Source of the DNA: Oscillospiraceae bacterium
GTDB taxonomy: Bacteria > Bacillota > Clostridia > Oscillospirales > SIG530
Length of the DNA stretch: 54,688 nucleotides
Direction: 5' to 3'
NCBI GenBank assembly: GCA_015067075.1
Contig: SVND01000010.1
Location: 1-54,688, forward strand
The position numbers and the translations under genes are program-made. Under the pieces are notes generated by a model. It ran no database searches. It saw only the letters and a program-made list of their open reading frames with translations, and was not told the DNA's origin. The stretch's first letter is position 1, and every line of letters begins with the position of its first letter. Of this stretch, positions 33,484 to 41,701 are shown piece by piece.

Positions 33484-34610
33484 TATTTATTTCTTTGTAT
33501 TTTCATATCGGAAAGCTCATTAACGAGCGTTTCAAGCTCCTGCTCCGTATTGTCCGCGCAAAGACTTATGCGCACCGTTTCTCTCGATTTTCCCTCATCA
33601 AGTCCGAACGCCTCAAGCACATAGCTTCTTGCACCTTTTTTACAAGCAGAGCCTGCTGAAATGCAAATATCCTTTTGAGCAAGATAATGTACTACAGTTT
33701 CCGCATTGTATCCGTCCAGTGTCAAGCTCATTATACAATCAACTGCATTTGCAGGCTTGTTTATTTTTGCAAATGGCAGTTTTTCCGTTATCAGCTTTTC
33801 AAGATGCGCATATAGCTTCTGCCTTATTTGGGAATTTGTCTTCATATTCGGAAGCTGATGCTCAACTGCACAGGCAAAAGCCGCAATACTTGCCGCATTT
33901 TCCGTGCCTGAACGCATACCGCTCTCCTGGCCGCCGCCGTAAATAAGCGGGGGCAAATGAACGCCGTTTCTGATATACAGCGCACCGATGCCCTTAGGTG
34001 CATGCACCTTGTGGGCACTGACAGACAAAAGGTCTATGCCCATTATCTGCGGCATAATATCAAGCTTCATAAACGCTTGAACGGCATCACAATGTAAAAG
34101 CGCAGGGGCTTTTGCTCTTTTTATAGCCATCGCCGCTTCCCTTACGGGAAAAACTGCACCCGTTTCATTGTTGACGAGCATCATTGAAACAAGAATAGTC
34201 TTTGAATTTATCGCCTCAACAAGCTCCTTTGAGTCGATTTTTCCGCCTTTAGTTGAAAGCCTGATTATTTCAAAGCCACGTTGCTCTAAAACCTTTATGG
34301 GCTCCGCTACAGAGGGATGCTCGCAGTCGGTAGTAACAATTCGATTGCCACGTTTGCCTAAAAGCGAAGATGCACCGAAAATGGCAGTATTGTTCGATTC
34401 GCTTCCACCCGATGTGAAAACTATTTCGTCCGCTTTACAATGAAGCGCTTTAGCTATAGCTTGCCTTGCGAATGATATCTCTTTTGCGGCATCATCGCCT
34501 GCTCCGTGCAGAGATGAGGGGTTTCCAAACTGCACAGTCATCATATCAAAAGCTTTTTTCGCAGCTTCTTCGCACACTTTCGTTGTAGCGGAATTATCAA
34601 GGTATATCAT
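33483..34610 (-). CDS. Cysteine desulfurase (NifS/IscS type)
   Basis: This PLP enzyme takes sulfur from cysteine for tRNA thiolation or Fe-S assembly. The 375-residue sequence has MIYLDNSATT at the start, FTSGGSESNNTAI, HCDAVQAF, the PLP-lysine motif SVSAHKVHAPKGIGAL and the active-site cysteine in ISAGSACKKG. No iscU or thiI lies adjacent, so the sulfur acceptor is open. It follows the ADP-ribosylglycohydrolase gene by 22 bases. Confidence 0.93.
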   Translation of the reverse strand: MIYLDNSATTKVCEEAAKKAFDMMTVQFGNPSSLHGAGDDAAKEISFARQAIAKALHCKADEIVFTSGGSESNNTAIFGASSLLGKRGNRIVTTDCEHPSVAEPIKVLEQRGFEIIRLSTKGGKIDSKELVEAINSKTILVSMMLVNNETGAVFPVREAAMAIKRAKAPALLHCDAVQAFMKLDIMPQIMGIDLLSVSAHKVHAPKGIGALYIRNGVHLPPLIYGGGQESGMRSGTENAASIAAFACAVEHQLPNMKTNSQIRQKLYAHLEKLITEKLPFAKINKPANAVDCIMSLTLDGYNAETVVHYLAQKDICISAGSACKKGARSYVLEAFGLDEGKSRETVRISLCADNTEQELETLVNELSDMKIQRNK

Positions 34611-34632
34611 TTATTAAGCTAACCCTTTCCTT

Positions 34633-35988
34633 TTACCATTCAATATGCTTCATGGTAAGCTCTGCCATATCGTCGACATCGACAATTTCATATCCGAAAA
34701 TAGCAGTTGTAAATTTTTTATTAAACGGCTTGACCCAATATTCGTCAATAGCCTTTTCGCCGTACATCATGCCGAAAATAGACCCCGCTGTAGCGCCGTT
34801 GCAATCGGTATCAAAGCCCGGCATAACGCCCAAGGAAATCACCTTACCGAAGTCCTTGCCGCCGTATAAAAGCGCCGCCGTTACAAGCATTGCATTAGCA
34901 TTTGTAAAGCACCAATCGCGTTGCATCGATTCGTTATATTTGTTGTCAAACATCGCTAAAAACTCGTCGTAAGTCTTACCTGCTTTAAATGCATCAACTG
35001 TAATGCAGATATCCTCATACAAGCGTGATTTTTCGGGAATTTGAGCAATACCTGCGTCAATAACCGTTAAAATATCATCGGATACTGCTGCCGCGGCAAG
35101 CATCGCCGCAATATACATTTCGCCGTAAATTCCGTTTTTCACATGGGAAATATATGCGTCACGCCATGCCATCTCAGCCGCCATCTCGCAATTACCCGGA
35201 TTTATATAGCCAAAATAGTCTCCGCGAATCTGAGCACCGATATATTCTCTGTATGCGTTTTTGTATCGAGCCGTATTCGGTGAATACATTCCCATAAGGT
35301 GATTTTTATACGCTACACGCTCAGCCGTGCAGTAAGCATTTCTGCTCTGCCATACCGTCCACTCTGTAAGCACGTTGTCAGAAGTGAAGTTTCTGCCGTT
35401 TGAGCCTACGATCTTCAGCGCTGCAAGAGCCGTATAGTTCGTGTCGTCGTCCATGGGCATAACACCGTTTATGGTGTCTATCCACGACTTATTGTTCCAC
35501 TGCTTTTCCTGCTCAATATATTCAATATCCTCTTTGAGATATTTAGTTATCGGGAAATTATCCTGTCTTTTTGCAAGCTCATGTATCTGTGCACGTGTCC
35601 AGCATTCTACAGGCTTGCCTAAAAGGCATCCCGCAACTCTTCCGATCCAAGCGCCTTTTATTTTTTCAAGAGCAAGCTCCTTATCCTCAGGCTTTGCAAA
35701 AACAGGGATATCCTTTCTTCGAGCCGCTTTAATTTCATCAAGCTCAGACGGCTCGTTATACGGGAAATCCTCGCTTACAGGGATCTCCTCAAGCTTATAG
35801 AAAATATCATCGCAAAGTTTTTCTTTAAAAGCAGAGGGTTCAAGCGATGCTACAGCTTCAAAAAGAGGCTTAAGATGCTCGATCTTCTTTCCTTCAGCCA
35901 TGGATGTTCTGTATTCAAGCATTATATTTGCGGAATATGATTCATAATCATGCATTTTTGAAAAATCAATAAAATCGTACTGCTTCAT
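34633..35988 (-). CDS. ADP-ribosylglycohydrolase-family protein
   Basis: The family removes ADP-ribose from proteins or cleaves related N-glycosidic bonds with two Mg2+. The C-terminal about 340 of 451 residues match: IKGAWIGRVAGCLLGKPVE, MPMDDDTNYTALAAL (metal-binding Asp cluster) and GFDTDCNGATAGSIFGMMYG (second metal site). An N-terminal helical extension of about 100 residues precedes them. ATG 35988 is chosen since AGGAG lies 8 bases upstream; GTG 35997 is too close to it. In this genome region, rich in carbohydrate genes, its substrate may not be a protein. TTGACA-17-TATAAT drives the pair with the desulfurase. Confidence 0.87.
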   Translation of the reverse strand: MKQYDFIDFSKMHDYESYSANIMLEYRTSMAEGKKIEHLKPLFEAVASLEPSAFKEKLCDDIFYKLEEIPVSEDFPYNEPSELDEIKAARRKDIPVFAKPEDKELALEKIKGAWIGRVAGCLLGKPVECWTRAQIHELAKRQDNFPITKYLKEDIEYIEQEKQWNNKSWIDTINGVMPMDDDTNYTALAALKIVGSNGRNFTSDNVLTEWTVWQSRNAYCTAERVAYKNHLMGMYSPNTARYKNAYREYIGAQIRGDYFGYINPGNCEMAAEMAWRDAYISHVKNGIYGEMYIAAMLAAAAVSDDILTVIDAGIAQIPEKSRLYEDICITVDAFKAGKTYDEFLAMFDNKYNESMQRDWCFTNANAMLVTAALLYGGKDFGKVISLGVMPGFDTDCNGATAGSIFGMMYGEKAIDEYWVKPFNKKFTTAIFGYEIVDVDDMAELTMKHIEW

Positions 35989-36012
35989 CTTTTCCACTCC
36001 TTTTATTTTACC

Positions 36013-36041
36013 ATTATACTATACATTTTCAGCATTGTCAA
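36013..36041 (-). promoter_or_regulatory. Promoter of the ADP-ribosylglycohydrolase-desulfurase pair
   Basis: On the minus strand TTGACA (36036-36041) and TATAAT (36013-36018) are 17 bases apart, about 25 bases upstream of the start codon. Confidence 0.8.
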
Positions 36042-36084
36042 TAATACAAAAGGGTACAATTTTCCGCAACGGTAAAGTAACAGT

Positions 36085-36130
36085 ATGCAAAAACGGGATA
36101 AACGACATTATGCCGCTTATCCCGTTTTTT
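36085..36130 (-). terminator. Terminator after the carbohydrate-binding lipoprotein gene
   Basis: AAAACGGGATAA (36091-36102) pairs with TTATCCCGTTTT (36117-36128); T tracts are present on both strands. Confidence 0.85.
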
Positions 36131-38029
36131 TTATTCAGCAGTTATCGTGCCTATCTTTTCTCCATCCAGATGGAACGTGTACGCCATTCCGTGTTCAATC
36201 TGCGGCGTGCTGATAAGCACACAGCTGTAAGCCTTCGGCGGCGTTATTGTAACAATGTTCACGCCGTTTCCGTCCGTTACCTCTAGAAGTTTGCCACCGT
36301 CAACGGAAACTCCCACGAAAATTGAGTTTTGCTCCGACGACGCCGAAACGCCCTGTGCCATACCCGTACTTCCAAAGGCAAACAGCTCTCCTCCGCTTAT
36401 GAGAAACGACTTGTCATAGTCAAGTGCACCGTTTCCGTTATTCGTCGAGCCGTAAACCGTCACGCTCCCGCCTGTCATTGTAATACTGCCGTTTATATCT
36501 ATTCCGTCGCCTGACGCGTCGACAATTATTTTACCACCGCTTACTGTAAGCGTACCCGTGCTTGAACTGAACATACCTGCACCGGGTCTGTTCGTCGTTG
36601 ACGAAGAATCCTTGCCGCCTGCACCGTTAAGGCCGTCATCTGAGCTCGTAACATTCATCACGCCGCCTGATATTACAATGTCAGCGCCCTCTATACCCTC
36701 ATATGACTTTGTAACGGTAATATCACCGCCCGAAATTTTCGCCGCTGTATCAGCGTGAATGCCGTCATCTCCGGAAGTCAACATCATCGTGCCGTTTTTG
36801 ATTTCAATATTCACCCCGTGAATGCTGTCGTCGGAGGAGTCAATACTTATAACACCGCCTGCAATCGTTATATCTCCGTCAGCCTTGAGCCCCTTTGCGC
36901 TGTCGCTCGTCGTCTGCGCAGTCTGCGTAAAAGATGCCGCCTCAGAAAAACCTTCGTCAGCGTTCGGTGCGTTTCTTTCACCCCTACCACCGTGCATACC
37001 TCCGCCAAAGCCACCCGGAGGCATCATTCCGCCGCCCGGACCGCCGCCAAAGCCGCCACCCCAATTTCCCCAATCAGAGTTTTGATTTGAGCTGCTGTTA
37101 ACACTTCCGCCGCCGCTTTGAATCACAAGCTCACCGCCTGTTATCATAAGATCAGTTACAGCCTGTACAGCATCAAAAGCAGACGTTATTTCAATGTGAC
37201 CGCCGCTTATACTGATATAGCCTTTTCCGTCGTCTTCGGTATTGTTCGTTCTGATACCGTCCGCGCCGCTTTCGATAACGAGTGTTCCGCTTGTTATCTC
37301 GACAGAGTCCTTGCCTCTGAAGCCGTTGTCAACGGACAATATATAAACAGTTGCATTTTCAAGCTCAAGATCGTCTTTGCTGTGTACACCTTTACTGTAA
37401 TTACCTGCAATATAAAGCGTGCCGCTTCCGCTTATTTTAAGGTCGTCCTTTGAAAAAAGCGTAGCATCGGGCTCGTCACTGTTTTCCTCCAGAATATGCT
37501 CTGTGCCGTCTGTGAGAATATTTACCGATTTATCGCAAAGCTCAACAGTCGTTTTACTCGCCTCGGAATTTTTTACATATATCGCCGCACCCGTTTCACA
37601 ATGGATCCAAGCGCCATTTAACAAAAGCTCCGTTTTTTCACTGTCACTGCTGTCAACGATTATCTGACCGTCAGACATTTTGCCTGTGATAAGATATTTT
37701 CCGCTTTTTGCAATTGTAACGATACCGTTTGAATACGCGGCTCCGTTTCCGTTTATGGACGTGTTCTCATCATCCAATATAATTACGCAATCTGCTTTTT
37801 CAGCTACGCCGCTTTTCGCCTCATCGGGAAACTCTATCTTTTCCATCTCGGCAATTTCAGCTTTTGTTTTATCGGTTTTGCCTTCATCGGACAAATTAGG
37901 CGTTAATATAGGCGTAATACTGCTACTTTCAGCATCTCCGTCGTTTTTAATCTCAATAATCGGTCTGCACCCCACCGCAAGCATAGCTAAAACTATGATA
38001 AATATAGGTATTATTTTTCTGTAATTCAT
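36131..38029 (-). CDS. Carbohydrate-binding lipoprotein (Cthe_2159-like beta-helix)
   Basis: The 632-residue product starts at ATG 38029, with GAAGGAAG upstream; a longer reading to 38059 would begin inside the -10 TATAAT (38058-38063) and is rejected. A signal peptide ends with lipobox LAVGC. The body consists of many short repeats of the form ISGG-x-I/V-x-I-S-S/DGDGI (for example VISIDSSDDSIHGVNIEI and ITSGTLVIESGADGI), the right-handed parallel beta-helix of the Cthe_2159/DUF4353 family, which binds acidic polysaccharides and is related to pectate lyases. A Gly-rich loop (GGGFGGGPGGGMMPPGGFGG) interrupts it around 310-345. Probably surface-bound pectin-type binding. Confidence 0.85.
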   Translation of the reverse strand: MNYRKIIPIFIIVLAMLAVGCRPIIEIKNDGDAESSSITPILTPNLSDEGKTDKTKAEIAEMEKIEFPDEAKSGVAEKADCVIILDDENTSINGNGAAYSNGIVTIAKSGKYLITGKMSDGQIIVDSSDSEKTELLLNGAWIHCETGAAIYVKNSEASKTTVELCDKSVNILTDGTEHILEENSDEPDATLFSKDDLKISGSGTLYIAGNYSKGVHSKDDLELENATVYILSVDNGFRGKDSVEITSGTLVIESGADGIRTNNTEDDGKGYISISGGHIEITSAFDAVQAVTDLMITGGELVIQSGGGSVNSSSNQNSDWGNWGGGFGGGPGGGMMPPGGFGGGMHGGRGERNAPNADEGFSEAASFTQTAQTTSDSAKGLKADGDITIAGGVISIDSSDDSIHGVNIEIKNGTMMLTSGDDGIHADTAAKISGGDITVTKSYEGIEGADIVISGGVMNVTSSDDGLNGAGGKDSSSTTNRPGAGMFSSSTGTLTVSGGKIIVDASGDGIDINGSITMTGGSVTVYGSTNNGNGALDYDKSFLISGGELFAFGSTGMAQGVSASSEQNSIFVGVSVDGGKLLEVTDGNGVNIVTITPPKAYSCVLISTPQIEHGMAYTFHLDGEKIGTITAE

Positions 38030-38101
38030 AATTCGTCTTCCTTCTTTCGTTGTATTCATTATAGCAATTTATCCTTGAAAAAAGCTTAATAATATTCGTT
38101 C

Positions 38102-38130
38102 TTGACAAATGTATTTTTATATTATATAAT
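38102..38130 (+). promoter_or_regulatory. Promoter of the esterase gene
   Basis: TTGACA (38102-38107) and TATAAT (38125-38130) are 17 bases apart, followed by TAGGAG before the ATG. Confidence 0.8.
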
Positions 38131-38154
38131 AAAAAAAAATATTAGGAGATTATC

Positions 38155-39183
38155 ATGAAACACTTTATTTCTTTTCTGATCTTCGCTCTTATTCTGTTTA
38201 CTGTTTTTTGCTTTGCAAGCTGTTCCAAAGATAACGAGCAACCTCTGCCTACAGCTACACCATCACCCGTTGAAAGCACTCCCACAAACACGCAAACGCC
38301 AACACCCTCTCCTACCTCTATGCCTACGCATTCCCCCACTCCGGCTCCGACAGTAAAGCGCAACGTAACATATAAAACCATCGGTACAGAAAAGCTCCGT
38401 GCCGACATCTATCTTCCTGCGCAATATGAAGATTCCCCCAAGTTCGGCGCGCTCTTTTTCTTCCACGGCGGCGGCTGGATGGGCGGAGATAAATCCGATA
38501 TCACGGATTATTACGACATTATAAGGGCTTTAAATGCACAGAATATTGCCGTTATCGGCGTGCAATACAGGCTTTGCGACACGAGAACCGTCTTTTTACC
38601 TACTCCCATCTACGATTGCCTTGATGCCGTAAGATACATTGTTAAAAACGCAGAGGAATACAACATCGACACTGATAATCTCGGTGCTTTCGGCACATCC
38701 GCAGGCGGTCATCTTTCTTTGATGGCGGCGTTTGCGCAGGATCATTTCCATGAAGCTCCTGAGCTTTCCGATGTAACCTACAAGCTCAAATACGTTGTTG
38801 ATATTTGTGGGCCTACCGATCTTTGCGTGGATTACACCGACGACTCGTTGCGCCGTGCTTATGAAACGCTTTTAGCAGTTTTCGGTACCGACCGCGAAGG
38901 CAAGCTTGAGGAACATAAGGCGTCAAGTCCCATAAATTACATAGATAGCAACTCACCTAAAACACTTATTATCCACGGTAAAGCCGACTCTTACGTTCCG
39001 TACACGCAGTCTGAGCTTCTTTACAATGCACTTATTGAAAAAGGTGTAGACGCAACGTACATCGCCGTTGACGGCGCGGATCACGATTTTTCTCCTGCTG
39101 TCGGTCACGAAAGCACCTCCCATTCCGTAGAAGAGCTGCTTACAACGGCTACGCAGTTCATTTTAACAGCTTCTGCTCAATAA
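38155..39183 (+). CDS. Alpha/beta hydrolase (esterase) lipoprotein
   Basis: The 342-residue lipoprotein has a signal peptide ending in FASC (Cys about 23), a Thr/Pro linker (about 31-65) and an alpha/beta hydrolase domain. That domain has the oxyanion motif FFHGGGWMGGD, the nucleophile elbow FGTSAGGHL, the Asp region IHGKADSYVP and the His in GADHDF. This fits carbohydrate-esterase-like members (acetyl or feruloyl esterases) that act on plant polymers outside the cell; specificity is not shown. Confidence 0.88.
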   Translation: MKHFISFLIFALILFTVFCFASCSKDNEQPLPTATPSPVESTPTNTQTPTPSPTSMPTHSPTPAPTVKRNVTYKTIGTEKLRADIYLPAQYEDSPKFGALFFFHGGGWMGGDKSDITDYYDIIRALNAQNIAVIGVQYRLCDTRTVFLPTPIYDCLDAVRYIVKNAEEYNIDTDNLGAFGTSAGGHLSLMAAFAQDHFHEAPELSDVTYKLKYVVDICGPTDLCVDYTDDSLRRAYETLLAVFGTDREGKLEEHKASSPINYIDSNSPKTLIIHGKADSYVPYTQSELLYNALIEKGVDATYIAVDGADHDFSPAVGHESTSHSVEELLTTATQFILTASAQ

Positions 39184-39198
39184 ATTGGGCAAGCCCTA

Positions 39199-39227
39199 TT
39201 GACAACGAGAAAAAAATCGGTTATAAT
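39199..39227 (+). promoter_or_regulatory. Promoter of the FMN riboswitch/ribU transcript
   Basis: TTGACA (39199-39204) and TATAAT (39222-39227) are separated by 17 bases, ending about 20 bases before the riboswitch. Confidence 0.85.
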
Positions 39228-39245
39228 ATAGAAAAATTCAATACT

Positions 39246-39367
39246 TCGGGGCAGGGTGAAATTCCCGATCGGCGGTGCAGTCCGCGAGCGCTTTTGCGCA
39301 GAACCGAGCCAAGCTTTTGCTTGTAATACGGTACCGACAGTTAAAGTCTGGATGAAAGAAGAAACGT
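39246..39367 (+). promoter_or_regulatory. FMN riboswitch (RFN element)
   Basis: The conserved RFN blocks are present in order: GGGGCAGGGTGAAATTCCCG, GGCGGTGCAGTCCGCGAGCG, then CCGACAGTTAAAGTCTGGATG and AAAGAAGAAACG. The segment between holds a variable hairpin. It would sense FMN and turn off the following riboflavin transporter gene through the downstream terminator. Confidence 0.97.
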
Positions 39368-39413
39368 AAGCAGATTATCTGTTTATTTGCGTATTTGCGC
39401 TGATTTTGTATTT

Positions 39414-39444
39414 AAAACGCCCCTCTTTTGGGGCGTTATTTTTA
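39414..39444 (+). terminator. Riboswitch-controlled terminator
   Basis: AACGCCCC (39416-39423) pairs with GGGGCGTT (39430-39437), followed by ATTTTTAT, between the FMN aptamer and ribU. Confidence 0.85.
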
Positions 39445-39463
39445 TGTTAAGGAATGATTAAAA

Positions 39464-40060
39464 ATGAAAAAAAGCTTTACTATCCGTTACATCGTGCGCA
39501 TCGGTATTTTAAGTGCTCTTGCCGCAATAATTATGATGCTGAAATTCCCTTTACCTTTTTTACCTCCGTTTTATAAACTGGATTTCAGCGAAATAATCGT
39601 ACTTATCGGTGCAATGGCAATGGGACCTTTGGCGGGCGTTTTGATCGAGCTTATTAAAGGGCTTATTAACGTTCTTATCGACGGCTCTGTAACCATGGGT
39701 ATCGGTGAGATTTCAAACTTTCTCATGGGCTGTGCCTTCGTGCTCCCCGCTTCCCTTATCTATAAATATCACAAAACAAAAAAATGGGCTTTCGTTTCCA
39801 TTTGTATCGGCTTTGCTTCAATGCTTATAGTAAGCACCGCCGCAAATTATTGGCTCATAATCCCTGCATACGCCTCCGTCTTCGGCGGTATGGACAACGT
39901 CATTAAAGGTGCGGCAAAAAGTAACGAGTCCATAAACAACATTCTCTCGCTTATCACTTTAGGTACAATTCCTTTTAACTTCATCAAAGGCTTTATCACA
40001 TCCGCTCTCGTTCTTCTTTTATACAAACCCGTTTCACCACTTCTGAAAGAAAAACAGTAA
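39464..40060 (+). CDS. ribU: ECF transporter riboflavin-binding S component
   Basis: RibU binds riboflavin and imports it together with a shared ECF energising module, not encoded here. The 198-residue protein has about six membrane segments, an IGILSALAAIIMMLKFPLPF opening, DFSEIIVLIGAMAMGPLAGV and ELIKGLINVLIDGS, as in the family. The FMN riboswitch upstream strongly supports the substrate. No strong terminator is seen before the next gene. Confidence 0.95.
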   Translation: MKKSFTIRYIVRIGILSALAAIIMMLKFPLPFLPPFYKLDFSEIIVLIGAMAMGPLAGVLIELIKGLINVLIDGSVTMGIGEISNFLMGCAFVLPASLIYKYHKTKKWAFVSICIGFASMLIVSTAANYWLIIPAYASVFGGMDNVIKGAAKSNESINNILSLITLGTIPFNFIKGFITSALVLLLYKPVSPLLKEKQ

Positions 40061-40098
40061 AAACCAAAAAAAGTACAAATAAAACCCAAATTTAGCTA

Positions 40099-40127
40099 TT
40101 TACTTTTCGTTCAAAATTTTATATTAT
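40099..40127 (+). promoter_or_regulatory. Promoter of the solute-binding lipoprotein gene
   Basis: TTTACT (40099-40104) and TATTAT (40122-40127) are 17 bases apart, with AAAGGAC before the ATG. Confidence 0.55.
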
Positions 40128-40163
40128 ATAAGTACAAAATTTAAACGGAAAGGACTTACCACA

Positions 40164-41540
40164 ATGAAAAGATTATTAGCTTTACTTATTGCACTTTTAA
40201 TGATCGCTACTTTTTGTGCCTGTGGCGGCAACGGCGATGCAGATCCTACGCCTGTTCCCGATGATGCCACTCCCACAGAGGTAGCAGTCGATCTTACTGA
40301 AGGTGGCAAATTCATGAATGACGCAGGGGCAAACGGCAACGCCGCTTGGAAGCTTCCCGCCTATGAATTCCCCTCAAACACGATCGTTTTCCTCAATCAC
40401 TACGAGGTTGGACAGCCGGCGGTTGATCGTTTCAACGCTTTCCGCGACATTTACAATATGCAGTATGAAACTATCGTCGTCGCCAACGAAGCAAAGATAA
40501 GTAAATTTATCTCACTTAGCATGAGCAACGAGGCTCCCGATATTCTCATTTGGGGCTTTACTCCTTCTCTTGTTAACAAAGGCTATGCAGGCGCATGGGA
40601 CGAATATATTGATTTCTCCCTCGGCATTTGGGAAGACCTTCAAAACTCCTTGGCAAACGTCTCTATGAACGGACATCATTATTTCATTTCTCCCTCCGCA
40701 ACACGTCACGACAACCTTGTTTGGGTAAACCTTGATATTTTTGAGGAGCTTGGAGTTAAATCACCCCTTGAATATTACGATGAAGGCAATTGGGATTGGA
40801 ACACCTTCCGTGAATGTGCTCTTGCTACACACACCGATAGTGACGGCGACGGTATGCCCGAAATCTGGGGCTTTGCCACAGACCAACCCAACGCTTTCAT
40901 GCTTACAACAGGTCTTGACTTTGTAACCTTCAATTCCGACGGCACGGCTACAAATAACGTTAAGCGCGAAGAAGTCGCCCGCGGCGTTAACTTCTACGTT
41001 GATCTTTGCGTAAGCGACGGCGTCGTTTACGACGGCGGCGACGTAAAAGAAGCTTTTGCATCCGGCAATATCGCCATGATGATGGGTCCCCTCTGGTATC
41101 GTGGAGCTTGCCTCGATGCTATCCACAACGGCAAGGTCGATATCGTCCCCTGGCCGAAGGATCCCGAATCCGATAAATATTATCTTAGCGAAACATTCGG
41201 TCAGTATATCCTCGGTGCAGGCGCTGCAAACCCGCAGGGTGCTGCCGCTTACATGAACTCCCTCAGATACAACCTGCTCAATACAGATGCACATGTCGAA
41301 AGCGAAAATGACGAGCGTTACGAAAAAGGTGAAGAAACTCTCGAAATGTCAAAGAGAATAGAAGCTGTTATGTTCTCCGAAGATAAATATCCCGTTCTCG
41401 AAACATGGGGCTCATTCAACGTATCCAAGTTCTGGGGTGAGATCTGGTTCTATACACGTCTCGGCGAGCCTTGGGCGACTATGGCTGAAGAGCTTGCTCC
41501 CCAGATCGATGCTGAAATTGCCGCTGTACTTGAAAACTAA
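40164..41540 (+). CDS. ABC-type extracellular solute-binding lipoprotein (sugar type)
   Basis: The 458-residue protein has a lipoprotein signal (MKRLLALLIALL, lipobox FCAC, Cys about 20), a short Asp/Pro/Thr spacer and a family 1 solute-binding fold. Features are APDILIWGFTPSLVNKGYAG, YDEGNWDWNTFRECALAT, ASGNIAMMMGPLWYRG and, near the end, WGSFNVSKFWGEIWF. These are usual for carbohydrate-binding proteins of ABC importers. No permease or ATPase genes lie nearby; it has its own promoter and terminator. Glycosidases follow, which suggests an oligosaccharide ligand, but this is inferred. Confidence 0.88.
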   Translation: MKRLLALLIALLMIATFCACGGNGDADPTPVPDDATPTEVAVDLTEGGKFMNDAGANGNAAWKLPAYEFPSNTIVFLNHYEVGQPAVDRFNAFRDIYNMQYETIVVANEAKISKFISLSMSNEAPDILIWGFTPSLVNKGYAGAWDEYIDFSLGIWEDLQNSLANVSMNGHHYFISPSATRHDNLVWVNLDIFEELGVKSPLEYYDEGNWDWNTFRECALATHTDSDGDGMPEIWGFATDQPNAFMLTTGLDFVTFNSDGTATNNVKREEVARGVNFYVDLCVSDGVVYDGGDVKEAFASGNIAMMMGPLWYRGACLDAIHNGKVDIVPWPKDPESDKYYLSETFGQYILGAGAANPQGAAAYMNSLRYNLLNTDAHVESENDERYEKGEETLEMSKRIEAVMFSEDKYPVLETWGSFNVSKFWGEIWFYTRLGEPWATMAEELAPQIDAEIAAVLEN

Positions 41541-41548
41541 ACTCAACC

Positions 41549-41576
41549 AAAGGACACCTACGGGTGTCCTTTTTTA
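41549..41576 (+). terminator. Terminator after the solute-binding gene
   Basis: AAGGACACC (41550-41558) pairs with GGTGTCCTT, followed by a T run. Confidence 0.88.
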
Positions 41577-41620
41577 CGCAAAAAAGTCGTAAATTCTCAC
41601 TTAGGCGTTCCATTTTCTCA

Positions 41621-41649
41621 TTGACTTTAATAATTTAATATGTTATACT
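41621..41649 (+). promoter_or_regulatory. Promoter of the tandem glycosidase genes
   Basis: TTGACT (41621-41626) and TATACT (41644-41649) are 17 bases apart. Confidence 0.75.
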
Positions 41650-41701
41650 CTTTTCAAATAATGATCCTCGCTTATTAAATAAACAAAAGGAGATTTGCTT
41701 T

